Notes: a model not told the origin generated them from the letters alone. Shown: positions 5,758 through 12,890, counted from the stretch's first letter. The stretch is 12,898 bases of DNA from an uncultured Chloroflexota bacterium (GCA_902827055.1 CADEHD010000030.1:1-12898), one strand, 5' to 3'. Numbers and translations are program-made.

Positions 5758-6660
5758 TTACCAGCTCGCGAAGCAGTCATCGTGCGTCTCGGGCTCGACC
5801 TGCAGTGTGGCGTGAGCGATGCGGTAGCGGTCACGCAAGATGTCGCGCGCCTCGTCGAGCACGCGATGGGGATCGACGTCTTCGCTGGTCCGCAGGTGCA
5901 TCGATGCGACCTCCATCTCGGAGGTCAGAGTCCACACATGGACGTCATGCACGTCGACAACGCCCGGGATCGCGCGCAACTCGGTACGCATCCCTGACAT
6001 GTCGAGATCCGGTGGCGCAGCCTGCACCAGCACGCGCAACGCCTTCTGCGCCAAGCGCCATGCGCGCGGCACGATGAAGATACCGATGCCCATCCCGAAG
6101 ATGGGGTCCGCGTACCGCCAGCCAGTCGTCAGCGAGATCACCGCAGCGACGATCACGCCGATCGACCCGATGAGGTCCGCGATGACCTCGAGGAATGCGC
6201 CTTCGACGTTCAGACTCTGACCCGCGCCCTCTCGCAACAGGCGCCAGCCGATCACGTTCACCGTGAGACCGAGCGCGGCCACGGCAAGCATAGGTGCCGC
6301 CAGCACGTCTGGTGGCTCCTGAAACCGGCGCGCGCCCTCGACGAGGACGTAGGCCGCGACTCCGAACAGCAGAACGGCGTTCAACAGCGCCGCGAGAATC
6401 TCCACGCGATAGAGGCCGAACGTGTGCCTGCTCCCGGCCCCAACGCGACTCGCCGCGACGATCGCGGCAAGCGCCATGCCAAGACCGATGGCGTCGGTGC
6501 CCATGTGACCGGCGTCCGAGAGCAGCGCCAGCGAGTTGGTCAGGATGCCGCCGAGGATCTCCACGAGCATCACTGTCGCGACCAGGGCGAACGTGATGAA
6601 CAGCGGTCTGAGGTGCCGCTCGTTCGCTCGTACTGCCAGCGCGCCGTGTTCATGGGCCAT
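5758..6660 (-). CDS. cation diffusion facilitator (CDF) metal exporter
   Basis: The 300-residue, six-helix proton antiporter is of the CzcD/ZitB type and exports divalent cations (usually Zn, Co, Cd or Ni) from the cytoplasm. It has the family signature LLSDAGHMGTDAIGL in helix 2 (Asp49, His52, Asp56), a RHTFGLYRVEILAAL segment, and a C-terminal cytoplasmic domain with VHDVHVWTLTSEMEVASMHL. In helix 5, where CzcD-like members have HXXXD, this protein has Glu158-XXX-Asp162, a ligand change that may alter selectivity. An N-terminal HEH forms a small metal patch. ATG 6660 is preferred over an ATG at 6759 because GGAG lies 7 bases before it and the length then equals the family norm. It is divergent from the repressor and pump genes and may share their control. 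A 180-base gap separates it from the downstream cop operon. Confidence 0.93.
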   Translation of the reverse strand: MAHEHGALAVRANERHLRPLFITFALVATVMLVEILGGILTNSLALLSDAGHMGTDAIGLGMALAAIVAASRVGAGSRHTFGLYRVEILAALLNAVLLFGVAAYVLVEGARRFQEPPDVLAAPMLAVAALGLTVNVIGWRLLREGAGQSLNVEGAFLEVIADLIGSIGVIVAAVISLTTGWRYADPIFGMGIGIFIVPRAWRLAQKALRVLVQAAPPDLDMSGMRTELRAIPGVVDVHDVHVWTLTSEMEVASMHLRTSEDVDPHRVLDEARDILRDRYRIAHATLQVEPETHDDCFASW

Positions 6661-6667
6661 CGGACTA

Positions 6668-6671
6668 CTCC
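6668..6671 (-). promoter_or_regulatory. ribosome-binding site deciding the CDF start
   Basis: GGAG on the minus strand is followed by 7 bases and ATG at 6660. The longer alternative start at 6759 would add 33 low-complexity residues with no similarity to CDF proteins. Confidence 0.55.
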
Positions 6672-6830
6672 GAGGTACTGCCGCGGGTGTGGTCTCGCCA
6701 CGATACGCCGTGCCGCGCGTGAGGTGCTGATTCGAAGTCTCAGCTACGTGCTTGTTCACCGGGTTCGGGGAACCGGGCGCCTGGTCACCGGTCGAGGGTT
6801 TCCACTAGGAACCTGTCGAGTGGTAGTAGT

Positions 6831-6847
6831 ATAGTCCCCCTCACTAT
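6831..6847 (+). promoter_or_regulatory. RcnR/CsoR-type operator overlapping the likely -10 box
   Basis: ATAGT and ACTAT form a perfect 5-bp inverted repeat around a C-tract (CCCCCTC). This matches the known architecture of RcnR/CsoR/FrmR-family operators, a G/C run flanked by A/T-rich inverted repeats. TATAGT (6830-6835) is a good -10 box on the plus strand, and the minus strand reads TATACT over 6833-6828. Repressor bound here could therefore block the repressor-pump transcript and possibly the divergent exporter. The site lies 19 bases before the repressor ATG. No good -35 box is visible for either direction. Confidence 0.6.
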
Positions 6848-6865
6848 CATATAAGGCAGGAACTG

Positions 6866-7144
6866 ATGGCTCATCTCGTCCGCGACAAGGCGAAGCTCAT
6901 CGCCCGCGTCCGCCGCATGCGCGGGCAGCTCGATGCCGTCGAACGCGCCTTGAACGACGAGGCGGAGTGTTCCGAAATCCTCCGTCAGGTCTCGTCCTGC
7001 CGGGGAGCGATGAATGGCCTGATGTTCGAGTTGCTGGAGGGGCAGCTCCGGTACCACGTCGCGGGCGACGTGACCGACCCGGCCTCGGATGAGGCGGCCG
7101 CCCTCGAAGAGGTCATCGATATCGTGAGGGCGTACCTGAAATGA
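6866..7144 (+). CDS. RcnR/CsoR/FrmR-family metal-sensing repressor
   Basis: The 92-residue all-helical repressor begins MAHLVRDKAKLIARVRRMRGQ and ends DIVRAYLK, closest in feel to RcnR/DmeR (Ni/Co sensors). Members are tetramers that leave DNA when metal or, for FrmR, formaldehyde binds. The sensor positions are His3, Cys35 (DEAECSEIL) and His64 (LRYHV), but position 60 is Gln (LEGQLRYH), where RcnR, FrmR and DmeR have His and CsoR has His at the equivalent site. Cys45 (SSCRG) is an additional thiol. The pattern argues against a typical Cu(I) CsoR (Cys-His-Cys) and leaves the inducer open. AGGA lies 4 bases before the ATG. Its stop overlaps the start of the pump gene (ATGA), so the two are coupled, and it probably autoregulates through the repeat at 6831-6847. 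Confidence 0.92.
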   Translation: MAHLVRDKAKLIARVRRMRGQLDAVERALNDEAECSEILRQVSSCRGAMNGLMFELLEGQLRYHVAGDVTDPASDEAAALEEVIDIVRAYLK

Positions 7145-9075
7145 CGTACCCAGCAAAAGCCGCAGGCGTCGGCGCCACGCACGTCGACGTGGACGAACCC
7201 GAGACTGAGGGCGGGATCTCGAAGCGCGACCTCGCACGCATCGCCCTCGTTGCGCTCGCGGCGGCCGCGTCCTGGTTCCTCGAGGGCCTTCCAGCGCCGG
7301 TCCTGATCGGAGGCGGGATCGCAGTCATCGTCATCGGCGCGTGGCCGATGCTGGTTGAGGCTGCCGAGAACCTGCGCGAACGACGCATGACGATGGAGCT
7401 GTCCATGCTCCTGGCACTCCTGGCGGCGCTCGCCACGGGGTCGGTGTTCGTCGCGCTGATCATCACGGTGTTCGTGTTGGTGGCCGAGGTACTGGAAGAA
7501 CTCGCCCTCTCGCGCGGGCGGCACGCGATCCAGGACCTGCTCGCCTACCTGCCGACGACCGTGCTCGTGCGCCGCGGCGACCACACGGACGAGGTCCCGC
7601 TCGTCGATGTGATCCCCGGTGACCGCGTGCTCATCAACCCGGGAGGCAGCATCCCCGTCGACGGGACAGTGCTCGCCGGCAGTACGTTCGTGGACGAAGC
7701 GACCATCACCGGTGAGCCGATGCCCGTGCAGAAGGAGCCTGGCTCGGCCGTGTTCGCCGGCACCGTGAACCAGCGTGGGGCACTCGAGGTCATCGCCGAG
7801 CGGGTCGGGCGCGACTCTGCCTTCGCCAAGATCGTAGAGGCAGTGGAGCACGCGGAGCGCGCCGGTGCGCCCGTGCAGCGGACGGCCGACCGCTATGCCG
7901 GCTACCTGATTTACTTCGCCCTCGGCGGCGCGGTGCTCACGTTCGTGCTGACCCGCGATCTGCGTGCAGCGATCTCGGTGATCATCGTCGCGGGCGCGTG
8001 CGGCATCGCCGCGGGGACTCCGCTGGCGATCCTCGGCGGGATCGGGCGCGCCGCGCGACAGGGCTCGATCATCAAGGGTGGTCGCTACCTCGAAGCGCTC
8101 TGGGCGGTAGACACGGTCGTGCTCGACAAGACCGGAACGCTCACGTACGGGACACCGACAGTCAGCGCAGTGGTCGCGACAAACGGGCACACCGAAGCCG
8201 ACGTGCTGGAGGTGGCCGCGGCCGCCGAGGCTCGGAGCGAGCACCCGCTGGCGGCCGCGATTCTCGACCACGCGAAGAACAGCGGGATCACGGTGCGGGA
8301 GCCGGACGAGTTCGTATCGGTGCCCGGGCGGGGCGTGTCGGCGCGCCTCGCAGGCGCTTCGATTCTCGCGGGCACGCGCGCCTTCCTCGCCGAACGGGGG
8401 GTGTCCGTCGACGGTCAGCTCATGGATGAGACCGACCCGTCCGCGTCCGAAGTGCTGGTGACGCGGGGCGGCACCGTCGTGGGTGCGATCTTCGTCGCCG
8501 ACCGCCTTCGGGAGGAGGCGGCCCTCGCCGTACGTGCGCTTCACACGATGGGCATTCGCACGCTACTCCTCACCGGCGACCGCGCGGGGGCGGCGCGGGC
8601 GATGGCCGAGCAGCTCAGGGTCGACGAATGGGAAGGTGGAATGCTCCCGGAGCAGAAGCGTGACCGTGTGCGCGCTCTCGTCGAAGCCGGCCGTACTGTC
8701 GCCATGATCGGGGATGGCGTGAACGACGCGCCTGCGCTCGCCGAAGCGAGCGTGGGGATCGCGATGGGCTCGGGCACCGACGTTACCCGCGAGAGCGCGG
8801 ATGTCGTGCTGATCGGGAATGACCTCTCGCGGTTCGTAGACACGCTCCGCACCGCGCGGCGGGTGCAGCGGACGATTCGACAGAACTTCGTGGGGACGAT
8901 CGCGATCGATGTGCTCGGCATGGGTTTGGCTGCGTTCGGGCTGCTCGGCCCGCTGCTCGCCGCCGCGATCCATGTAACGCAGGAGCTGGCCTTTATCGCG
9001 AACTCGGCGCTCCTGCTCCCGCCGCCGGTCCGGAGAGGACCTGACGGAACACGCGTACCGCATCCCCGCCGCTAA
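7141..9075 (+). CDS. P1B-type metal-transporting ATPase lacking the CPC/SPC motif
   Basis: The 644-residue pump has no HMA domain; its N-terminus is a short polar stretch with one His (THVDVDEPE). The catalytic parts are complete: actuator TGE (190-192), phosphorylation site Asp329 in DKTGT, nucleotide-binding SEHP, and hinge GDGVNDAP. The transport helix is unusual. Where classical pumps have CPC, SPC or TPC before the TP pair, this one reads G285-A-C-G-I-A-A-G-T-P294, so only one Cys remains and the central proline is lost. The last helices read LLAAAIHVTQELAFIANSALLL, with His and Glu that could supply ligands. The metal is therefore not predictable from known P1B classes. Co-transcription with an RcnR-like sensor favours Co, Ni or Zn. 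It is translated from an ATG overlapping the repressor stop. Confidence 0.93.
   Translation: MTYPAKAAGVGATHVDVDEPETEGGISKRDLARIALVALAAAASWFLEGLPAPVLIGGGIAVIVIGAWPMLVEAAENLRERRMTMELSMLLALLAALATGSVFVALIITVFVLVAEVLEELALSRGRHAIQDLLAYLPTTVLVRRGDHTDEVPLVDVIPGDRVLINPGGSIPVDGTVLAGSTFVDEATITGEPMPVQKEPGSAVFAGTVNQRGALEVIAERVGRDSAFAKIVEAVEHAERAGAPVQRTADRYAGYLIYFALGGAVLTFVLTRDLRAAISVIIVAGACGIAAGTPLAILGGIGRAARQGSIIKGGRYLEALWAVDTVVLDKTGTLTYGTPTVSAVVATNGHTEADVLEVAAAAEARSEHPLAAAILDHAKNSGITVREPDEFVSVPGRGVSARLAGASILAGTRAFLAERGVSVDGQLMDETDPSASEVLVTRGGTVVGAIFVADRLREEAALAVRALHTMGIRTLLLTGDRAGAARAMAEQLRVDEWEGGMLPEQKRDRVRALVEAGRTVAMIGDGVNDAPALAEASVGIAMGSGTDVTRESADVVLIGNDLSRFVDTLRTARRVQRTIRQNFVGTIAIDVLGMGLAAFGLLGPLLAAAIHVTQELAFIANSALLLPPPVRRGPDGTRVPHPRR
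7990..8025 (+). other. atypical transport-site motif of the first pump
   Basis: Codons encode VAGACGIAAGTP. Aligned on the conserved TP, the triad that is normally CPC, SPC or TPC is Gly-Ala-Cys. This is a clean coding stretch with no frame problem, inside an otherwise intact pump, so I read it as a subfamily feature rather than decay. Confidence 0.75.
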
Positions 9076-9086
9076 CCCGAGGGGTT
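9074..9086. terminator. short inverted repeat between convergent genes
   Basis: AACCC and GGGTT form a 5-bp stem with a 3-base loop in the 12 bases between two convergent stop codons. It starts inside the TAA of the first pump. It is too short to be a strong terminator and no long T-run follows. It may mark a weak bidirectional end, or be chance. Confidence 0.2.
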
Positions 9087-9087
9087 C

Positions 9088-9642
9088 TTATCGACCGGTT
9101 GAGGGTCCTGTTTCGAGCGCGTCGAGCACCACTCGAAGGCGCGCCTCCGAGATTGGTCCGAACAACTTGCCGCGGGGCTCGAGGTTGCGCGCGAAGAAGT
9201 AGGACTCGGGCACCCCGTACACGCCGAAGTCCAGGTAGACGTTCTCGGTATCGCGAAGCATCGGGAAGGACGGGCGAAACTCATCCAGGAACGCGCGCGC
9301 GTCGCGTTCGCGGTCCTGGATGTTGATGCCGGCGAACGTGTAGCCGCGGGCACGGTATTCGGGCCACAGCCGCTCAATGATCGGCGTCTCTTCGCGACAT
9401 GGTGCGCACCATGAAGCCCAGAAGTACACGAAGACGGGGCCGTCGGCACGGTTGGCCAGCACGAAGCGCTCGCCGTCGAAGGTCGGCAGGTCAACCTCGG
9501 GAGCAACCTCGAAGGGCGCGTCCGCGAGGCCGATCGGGCCTTGCCCCACTCCGCTTCTCATCGCCACGCCGAGCGACACGACGAGCGTGAGCCCTGCAAC
9601 ACCCGCCGTTGCGACGAGCATCCGGGGCCACTGGGACGTCAT
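9088..9642 (-). CDS. TlpA/CcmG-like thiol-disulfide oxidoreductase
   Basis: The 184-residue product has an N-terminal membrane anchor (about 8-29) and an extracytoplasmic thioredoxin fold. The active site is W78-C-A-P-C82 in VYFWASWCAPCREETP, followed by FAGINIQDRERDARAFLDEF and the cis-proline loop YGVPESYFF. The GVxGVPESYFF form is characteristic of the CcmG/DsbE branch, which reduces apocytochrome c cysteines, though ResA and general TlpA proteins look alike. No cytochrome-maturation genes are next to it. The ATG at 9642 overlaps the stop of the second pump (ATGA) with GGTGG upstream, so it is coupled to a metal pump. It might keep exported metal ligands or cytochrome cysteines reduced. 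Length is normal for the family. Confidence 0.92.
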   Translation of the reverse strand: MTSQWPRMLVATAGVAGLTLVVSLGVAMRSGVGQGPIGLADAPFEVAPEVDLPTFDGERFVLANRADGPVFVYFWASWCAPCREETPIIERLWPEYRARGYTFAGINIQDRERDARAFLDEFRPSFPMLRDTENVYLDFGVYGVPESYFFARNLEPRGKLFGPISEARLRVVLDALETGPSTGR

Positions 9643-11609
9643 CGCTCCACCGGCTGCGGTGCACTCTCACGGACTGATCGCGCGCGCAGCCCGTTCAGCA
9701 CCGCGATGATCTCCGCCACCTCGTGCGCCGTGACGGCGACCGCCACGCTCAACCAGCCGGCCACGGCCGATGGCACGAGCACTGCCAGCAGCAGGATCGA
9801 GAACACGATGTTCTGGCGGCTGATCCGCTGCGCCCGCCGGCCGAGGCGGATGGCGTAGACGACCGAGCCGAGATCCTCCCCCATGAGGGCGACGTCGGCC
9901 GCCTCGATCGCTGCGTCGGTGCCGGCTGTGCCCATCGCGATCCCGACCGTCGCCGCCGCGAGTGCGGGAGCGTCGTTGATGCCATCGCCGATCATCGCCA
10001 CGCGGCCCCACTCGGCCTCGATGGTACGAATCGCCTCGCTCTTCTGCTCCGGCCGCAGCTCCGCGCGCGTGTCGTCGATGCCAAGCGCGGTTGCGATCGC
10101 GCGGGCGGTGCCGCCGTGGTCGCCGGTGAGCATGACGACGTGCTCGATACCCGCGTTGCGCAGGTCGCGGATCGCCTCACGGGCACCGGGCCGTGGTTCG
10201 TCGCGCAGGGCGATGACTGCAGCAGGCCCGCTTGCGGTACCCACCATCACGGCCGTCTTGCCCTGCGCACGGAAGCTGTCGGCGACCGTCGACGCCTCGG
10301 TAACATCGGCACCGAGCTGTTCGAACAGCGCCGTGTTGCCGACGTAGCACTCGCGACCAGCGACGGCGGCCTTCGCCCCCGACCCGGTCAGCGCCTGGAA
10401 CGACTCAGCCGCCGGCACGGTGACGCCCTCCGCCTCCGCGCGCAGGACGATGGCGCGCGCCAGCGGATGCTCGGAGTAGCGGTCCACGGCGGCGGCGAGC
10501 GCGAGGACGGACTCGCGGGTCGCGCCGTCGAGCGGCGTCACGTCGGTCACTGTGGGTGCGCCCCGGGTGAGCGTGCCCGTCTTGTCGAACGCGACCACGC
10601 GGACCAGGCCGAGCTGCTCGAGGTGCAACCCGCCCTTGATGAGCACGCCGCGCTTGCCCGCGGCGCCGATCGCCGCGGCGACGGCGACCGGCGTGGACAT
10701 GACCAGCGCACAGGGCGCGCCCGCCACCGTCAGCGTCACCGCGCGCACCGCCCACTCCCGGAAGTCCCCGCCGAGCAGCGGCGGCACCACCAGCAACAGC
10801 AGCGCTCCCAGCAGGATCGCCGGGCTGTAGCGGTCGCCGAATCGGTCGATCGAGCGTTGCGCCGCGGTCTTCTCCTCCTGCGCTTCCTCCACCAGGTGGA
10901 TGATCCGCGCCAGCGTGTTGTCGTCGAAGGCGTGCGTGGCCTCGACCTCGATCGCTCCGGTGAGGTTGACCGTGCCCGCGAAGACCGTGGCCCCCACCTG
11001 CTTTTCGACGGGCACGGACTCCCCGGTGACGAGCGCTTCGTCGATGCTGCTCGTTCCCCGCGCGATCATCCCGTCAGTGGGCAGGCTCTCGCCGGGCCGG
11101 ACGAGGAAGCGGTCGCCCGGCACCAGTGTCTCGGCGAGCACGCGCTCCTCGCGCCCGTCCCGCAGGAGGGTGGCCTCCTTCGGAGCCAGGTCGAGCAGCG
11201 CGCGAATCGCGCCGCGCGTGCGGTCGTAGACGAACTCCTCGAGCGCCTCGGCCGCTCCGTAGAGGAAGGCGAGGAACGCCGCCTCTTCCCACAGCCCGAG
11301 CGCGGCCGCGCCCACCGTGGCCACGGCCATGAGCACATCGATGTTGACGCGCGGCCGCACGATCTGTTCCAGGGCCTCGCGACCCCAGTGCGATGCGCCG
11401 AAGCCCGCCGCCACGATGTAGCAGGCAACGGCCACGGGCCCCGGTGCACCGAGCAGCGACAGCACAAACCCAGCGGCCAGTAGCACCCCCGAGACCGCCG
11501 CGTTGCGCAGCGGCGGGAAGCGCCACCACGCGCCCCGGTACGGTTCCTCGTTCCCCTCCTCGTGGCCAGTCTCGTTCGCCGCTTCGGCCGCCGTACCCAT
11601 AGTCGTCAC
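9639..11609 (-). CDS. P1B-type metal-transporting ATPase (P1B-4-like, APC motif)
   Basis: The 656-residue pump lacks an HMA domain; its N-terminus carries an acidic patch with one His (TGHEEGNEEP). It has TGE at 195-197, DKTGT with Asp342, SEHP, and GDGINDAP. The transport motif is A298-P-C300 (AGAPCALVMSTP), where SPC would mark the Co/Zn/Fe-type P1B-4 class and CPC the Cu or Zn/Cd classes. The last helix contains TAHEVAEIIAVLNGLRA, resembling the HE-containing P1B-4 signature. Substrate is therefore likely Co, Zn, Fe or Cd, but this is inference. The GTG at 11609 overlaps the upstream stop (GTGA). An ATG at 11600 has GGGGAG at a better distance and may be the real start. The gene sits between a thioredoxin-reductase-like and a TlpA-like gene, an unusual redox context. 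Confidence 0.94.
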   Translation of the reverse strand: MTTMGTAAEAANETGHEEGNEEPYRGAWWRFPPLRNAAVSGVLLAAGFVLSLLGAPGPVAVACYIVAAGFGASHWGREALEQIVRPRVNIDVLMAVATVGAAALGLWEEAAFLAFLYGAAEALEEFVYDRTRGAIRALLDLAPKEATLLRDGREERVLAETLVPGDRFLVRPGESLPTDGMIARGTSSIDEALVTGESVPVEKQVGATVFAGTVNLTGAIEVEATHAFDDNTLARIIHLVEEAQEEKTAAQRSIDRFGDRYSPAILLGALLLLVVPPLLGGDFREWAVRAVTLTVAGAPCALVMSTPVAVAAAIGAAGKRGVLIKGGLHLEQLGLVRVVAFDKTGTLTRGAPTVTDVTPLDGATRESVLALAAAVDRYSEHPLARAIVLRAEAEGVTVPAAESFQALTGSGAKAAVAGRECYVGNTALFEQLGADVTEASTVADSFRAQGKTAVMVGTASGPAAVIALRDEPRPGAREAIRDLRNAGIEHVVMLTGDHGGTARAIATALGIDDTRAELRPEQKSEAIRTIEAEWGRVAMIGDGINDAPALAAATVGIAMGTAGTDAAIEAADVALMGEDLGSVVYAIRLGRRAQRISRQNIVFSILLLAVLVPSAVAGWLSVAVAVTAHEVAEIIAVLNGLRARSVRESAPQPVER

Positions 11610-12580
11610 GCTCCCCGGAGGTGCTCATAGACGGAGTAGGCCGCGATCGCACCCTGTGCCGCTGCCACCACCGTCTGCTTCACGGGGCTGGAACCGTCCG
11701 TGAGGTCGCCGGCGGCAAACAGGCCCGCGACGTTCGTCCGCATCAGCCTGTCAACGTGCACCTCGCCCGTGTGGGGGTTGAGGGCGACGCCGACGCTCAG
11801 CGGGAGCTCGACCTGCGGGTCGGCGCCGATCTCGACGAACAGACCGTCGAGCTGCAACTCGCTCTCGATGCCGCTGGCCGTCCGGATGCGCACTCCGGTC
11901 AGGCCGGACTCGTCGCCCAGCAGCTCGCTCACGACGGTGCCGAGCTTGACGGTGATGTTGGGCACGGTGCGAAGGGCCTCGACCAGCATGGGCCCTGGGC
12001 GCACCAGAACATCGCCTCGATGCAACAGGTATGCGTGTCGCGCGAACCGCGCGCTGAGGAGGGCCCCTTCGGCCGCGGAAGCTCCGCCGCCAACGACTGC
12101 CACAACACCATCTCGATGCAGCGGCGCGTCGCACGTCGAGCAGTACGAGACGCCTCGTCCCGTCCACTCGCGCTCATGTGGCAGCCCGAGCTGCTTCCGG
12201 CGACGGCCGTGCGCGAAGATCAGGGCGCGGGCATGGAGCTCGCGACCGTCATCCAGGGAAGCGGTCCAACGCCCGTTCTCCGCGACGACCGCACTGACGC
12301 GTTCGTCCAGGATCGGGACATCCAGTGCCGCCACCTGTCGCCGGAACTGCTGCATGAGCTCGAAGCCGTTCGCGCCGGGCACCCCGGGATAGTTCTCGAC
12401 GGTGCCGGCGAGCGCCGTCTCTCCGCCGAGTTGGTCGCCTGCCACGATCACGTCGAGGCGATAGCGAGCGGCGTAGAGAGCAGCCGAGAGCCCGGCTGCC
12501 CCCTGGCCGATGATGAGGAGGTCATGGACATGAGGAGTCAGGAGCGGCTCTCTTCTCGAACGCGGTCGGGGCGCGGCCAT
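11606..12580 (-). CDS. thioredoxin-reductase-like FAD flavoprotein
   Basis: The 324-residue product has the FAD motif GQGAAGLSAALYAAR (from residue 25), the redox pair C147-S-T-C150 followed by Asp151 (YCSTCDAP), a second Rossmann motif VGGGASAAEGALL (about 163-175), and the C-terminal FAD motif GLFAAGDLTDGSSPVKQTVVAAAQGAIAA. It is the length and layout of low-molecular-weight thioredoxin reductase, which passes electrons through FAD to the CXXC and then to a thioredoxin. However, the NADPH phosphate-binding HRRxxxR is replaced by HRGDVLVR, and ATG in the mid motif by AHG. Known ferredoxin-dependent flavin thioredoxin reductases have lost NADPH motifs. Here a ferredoxin gene lies 28 bases upstream, so ferredoxin could be the donor (inference). 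ATG at 12580 is the only good start; its ribosome site is weak. Confidence 0.9.
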   Translation of the reverse strand: MAAPRPRSRREPLLTPHVHDLLIIGQGAAGLSAALYAARYRLDVIVAGDQLGGETALAGTVENYPGVPGANGFELMQQFRRQVAALDVPILDERVSAVVAENGRWTASLDDGRELHARALIFAHGRRRKQLGLPHEREWTGRGVSYCSTCDAPLHRDGVVAVVGGGASAAEGALLSARFARHAYLLHRGDVLVRPGPMLVEALRTVPNITVKLGTVVSELLGDESGLTGVRIRTASGIESELQLDGLFVEIGADPQVELPLSVGVALNPHTGEVHVDRLMRTNVAGLFAAGDLTDGSSPVKQTVVAAAQGAIAAYSVYEHLRGA

Positions 12581-12608
12581 TCCGGATGCGCCGACTACCC
12601 GGCATCCG

Positions 12609-12890
12609 TCAGGGCTTTGATGGGATCAGCGCTCGTGCGGCGGCACGGTCCTGGTACCAGAGACGGTTAATCTCGGTGAAGGCGCGCTCAGCCTCAGGCA
12701 CGTCATCCTCCGCGAAGATGGCCGAGACCGGGCACGCCGGCTCACAAGCCCCACAATCGATGCACTCATCGGGATCGATGTAGAGCATCCGGTCGACCCC
12801 CTCCTCGAAGTGGATGCAGTCGACGGGACAGACATCGACGCAGGACTGGTCCTGCACGTCGATGCAGGCCGAGGTGATCACATAGGTCAT
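12609..12890 (-). CDS. fdxA: 7Fe ferredoxin ([3Fe-4S][4Fe-4S])
   Basis: The 93-residue low-potential electron carrier has Cys9, Cys17 and Cys21-Pro in the first half and C43-x2-C46-x2-C49-x3-C53-Pro in the second. By the Azotobacter FdI pattern, Cys9, 17 and 53 hold the 3Fe cluster, while Cys21, 43, 46 and 49 hold the 4Fe cluster. The position that would make it an 8Fe protein (two after Cys9) is Val, which supports 7Fe. Cys25 is the conserved extra. The start MTYVITSAC is typical of the Actinobacteria and Chloroflexi type. The ATG at 12890 is 8 bases from the window end, so its promoter and ribosome site are not fully visible. It is the first visible gene of the right operon and the probable electron source for the flavoprotein. 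Confidence 0.95.
   Translation of the reverse strand: MTYVITSACIDVQDQSCVDVCPVDCIHFEEGVDRMLYIDPDECIDCGACEPACPVSAIFAEDDVPEAERAFTEINRLWYQDRAAARALIPSKP

Larger units (their letters stand above)
6661..6865. promoter_or_regulatory. divergent intergenic region of exporter and repressor-pump pair
   Basis: About 205 bases separate the two divergent starts. The operator-like repeat and the only convincing -10 boxes cluster in the 40 bases next to the repressor gene. If the exporter also starts from TATACT at 6833-6828, its transcript would have a leader of about 165 bases. No riboswitch-like structure is obvious to me in it. Confidence 0.5.

Noticed and set aside
6985..8544. A 519-codon minus-strand frame across the repressor and first pump.
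   Set aside because: It is a shadow of the plus-strand pump and repressor frames; composition is low-complexity and no domain is seen.
9074..9086. A strong bidirectional terminator between the convergent genes.
   Set aside because: The stem is only 5 bp and there is no long T-run on either strand. It is kept only as a low-confidence feature.
9723..11483. A 586-codon open frame on the plus strand.
   Set aside because: It is antisense to the second metal pump, with His/Arg/Asp/Gly-rich composition that mirrors the pump's codons. The minus-strand reading has every P-type ATPase motif.
11621..12670. A 349-codon plus-strand frame.
   Set aside because: Antisense to the flavoprotein and ferredoxin, whose FAD and cysteine motifs are unmistakable on the minus strand.
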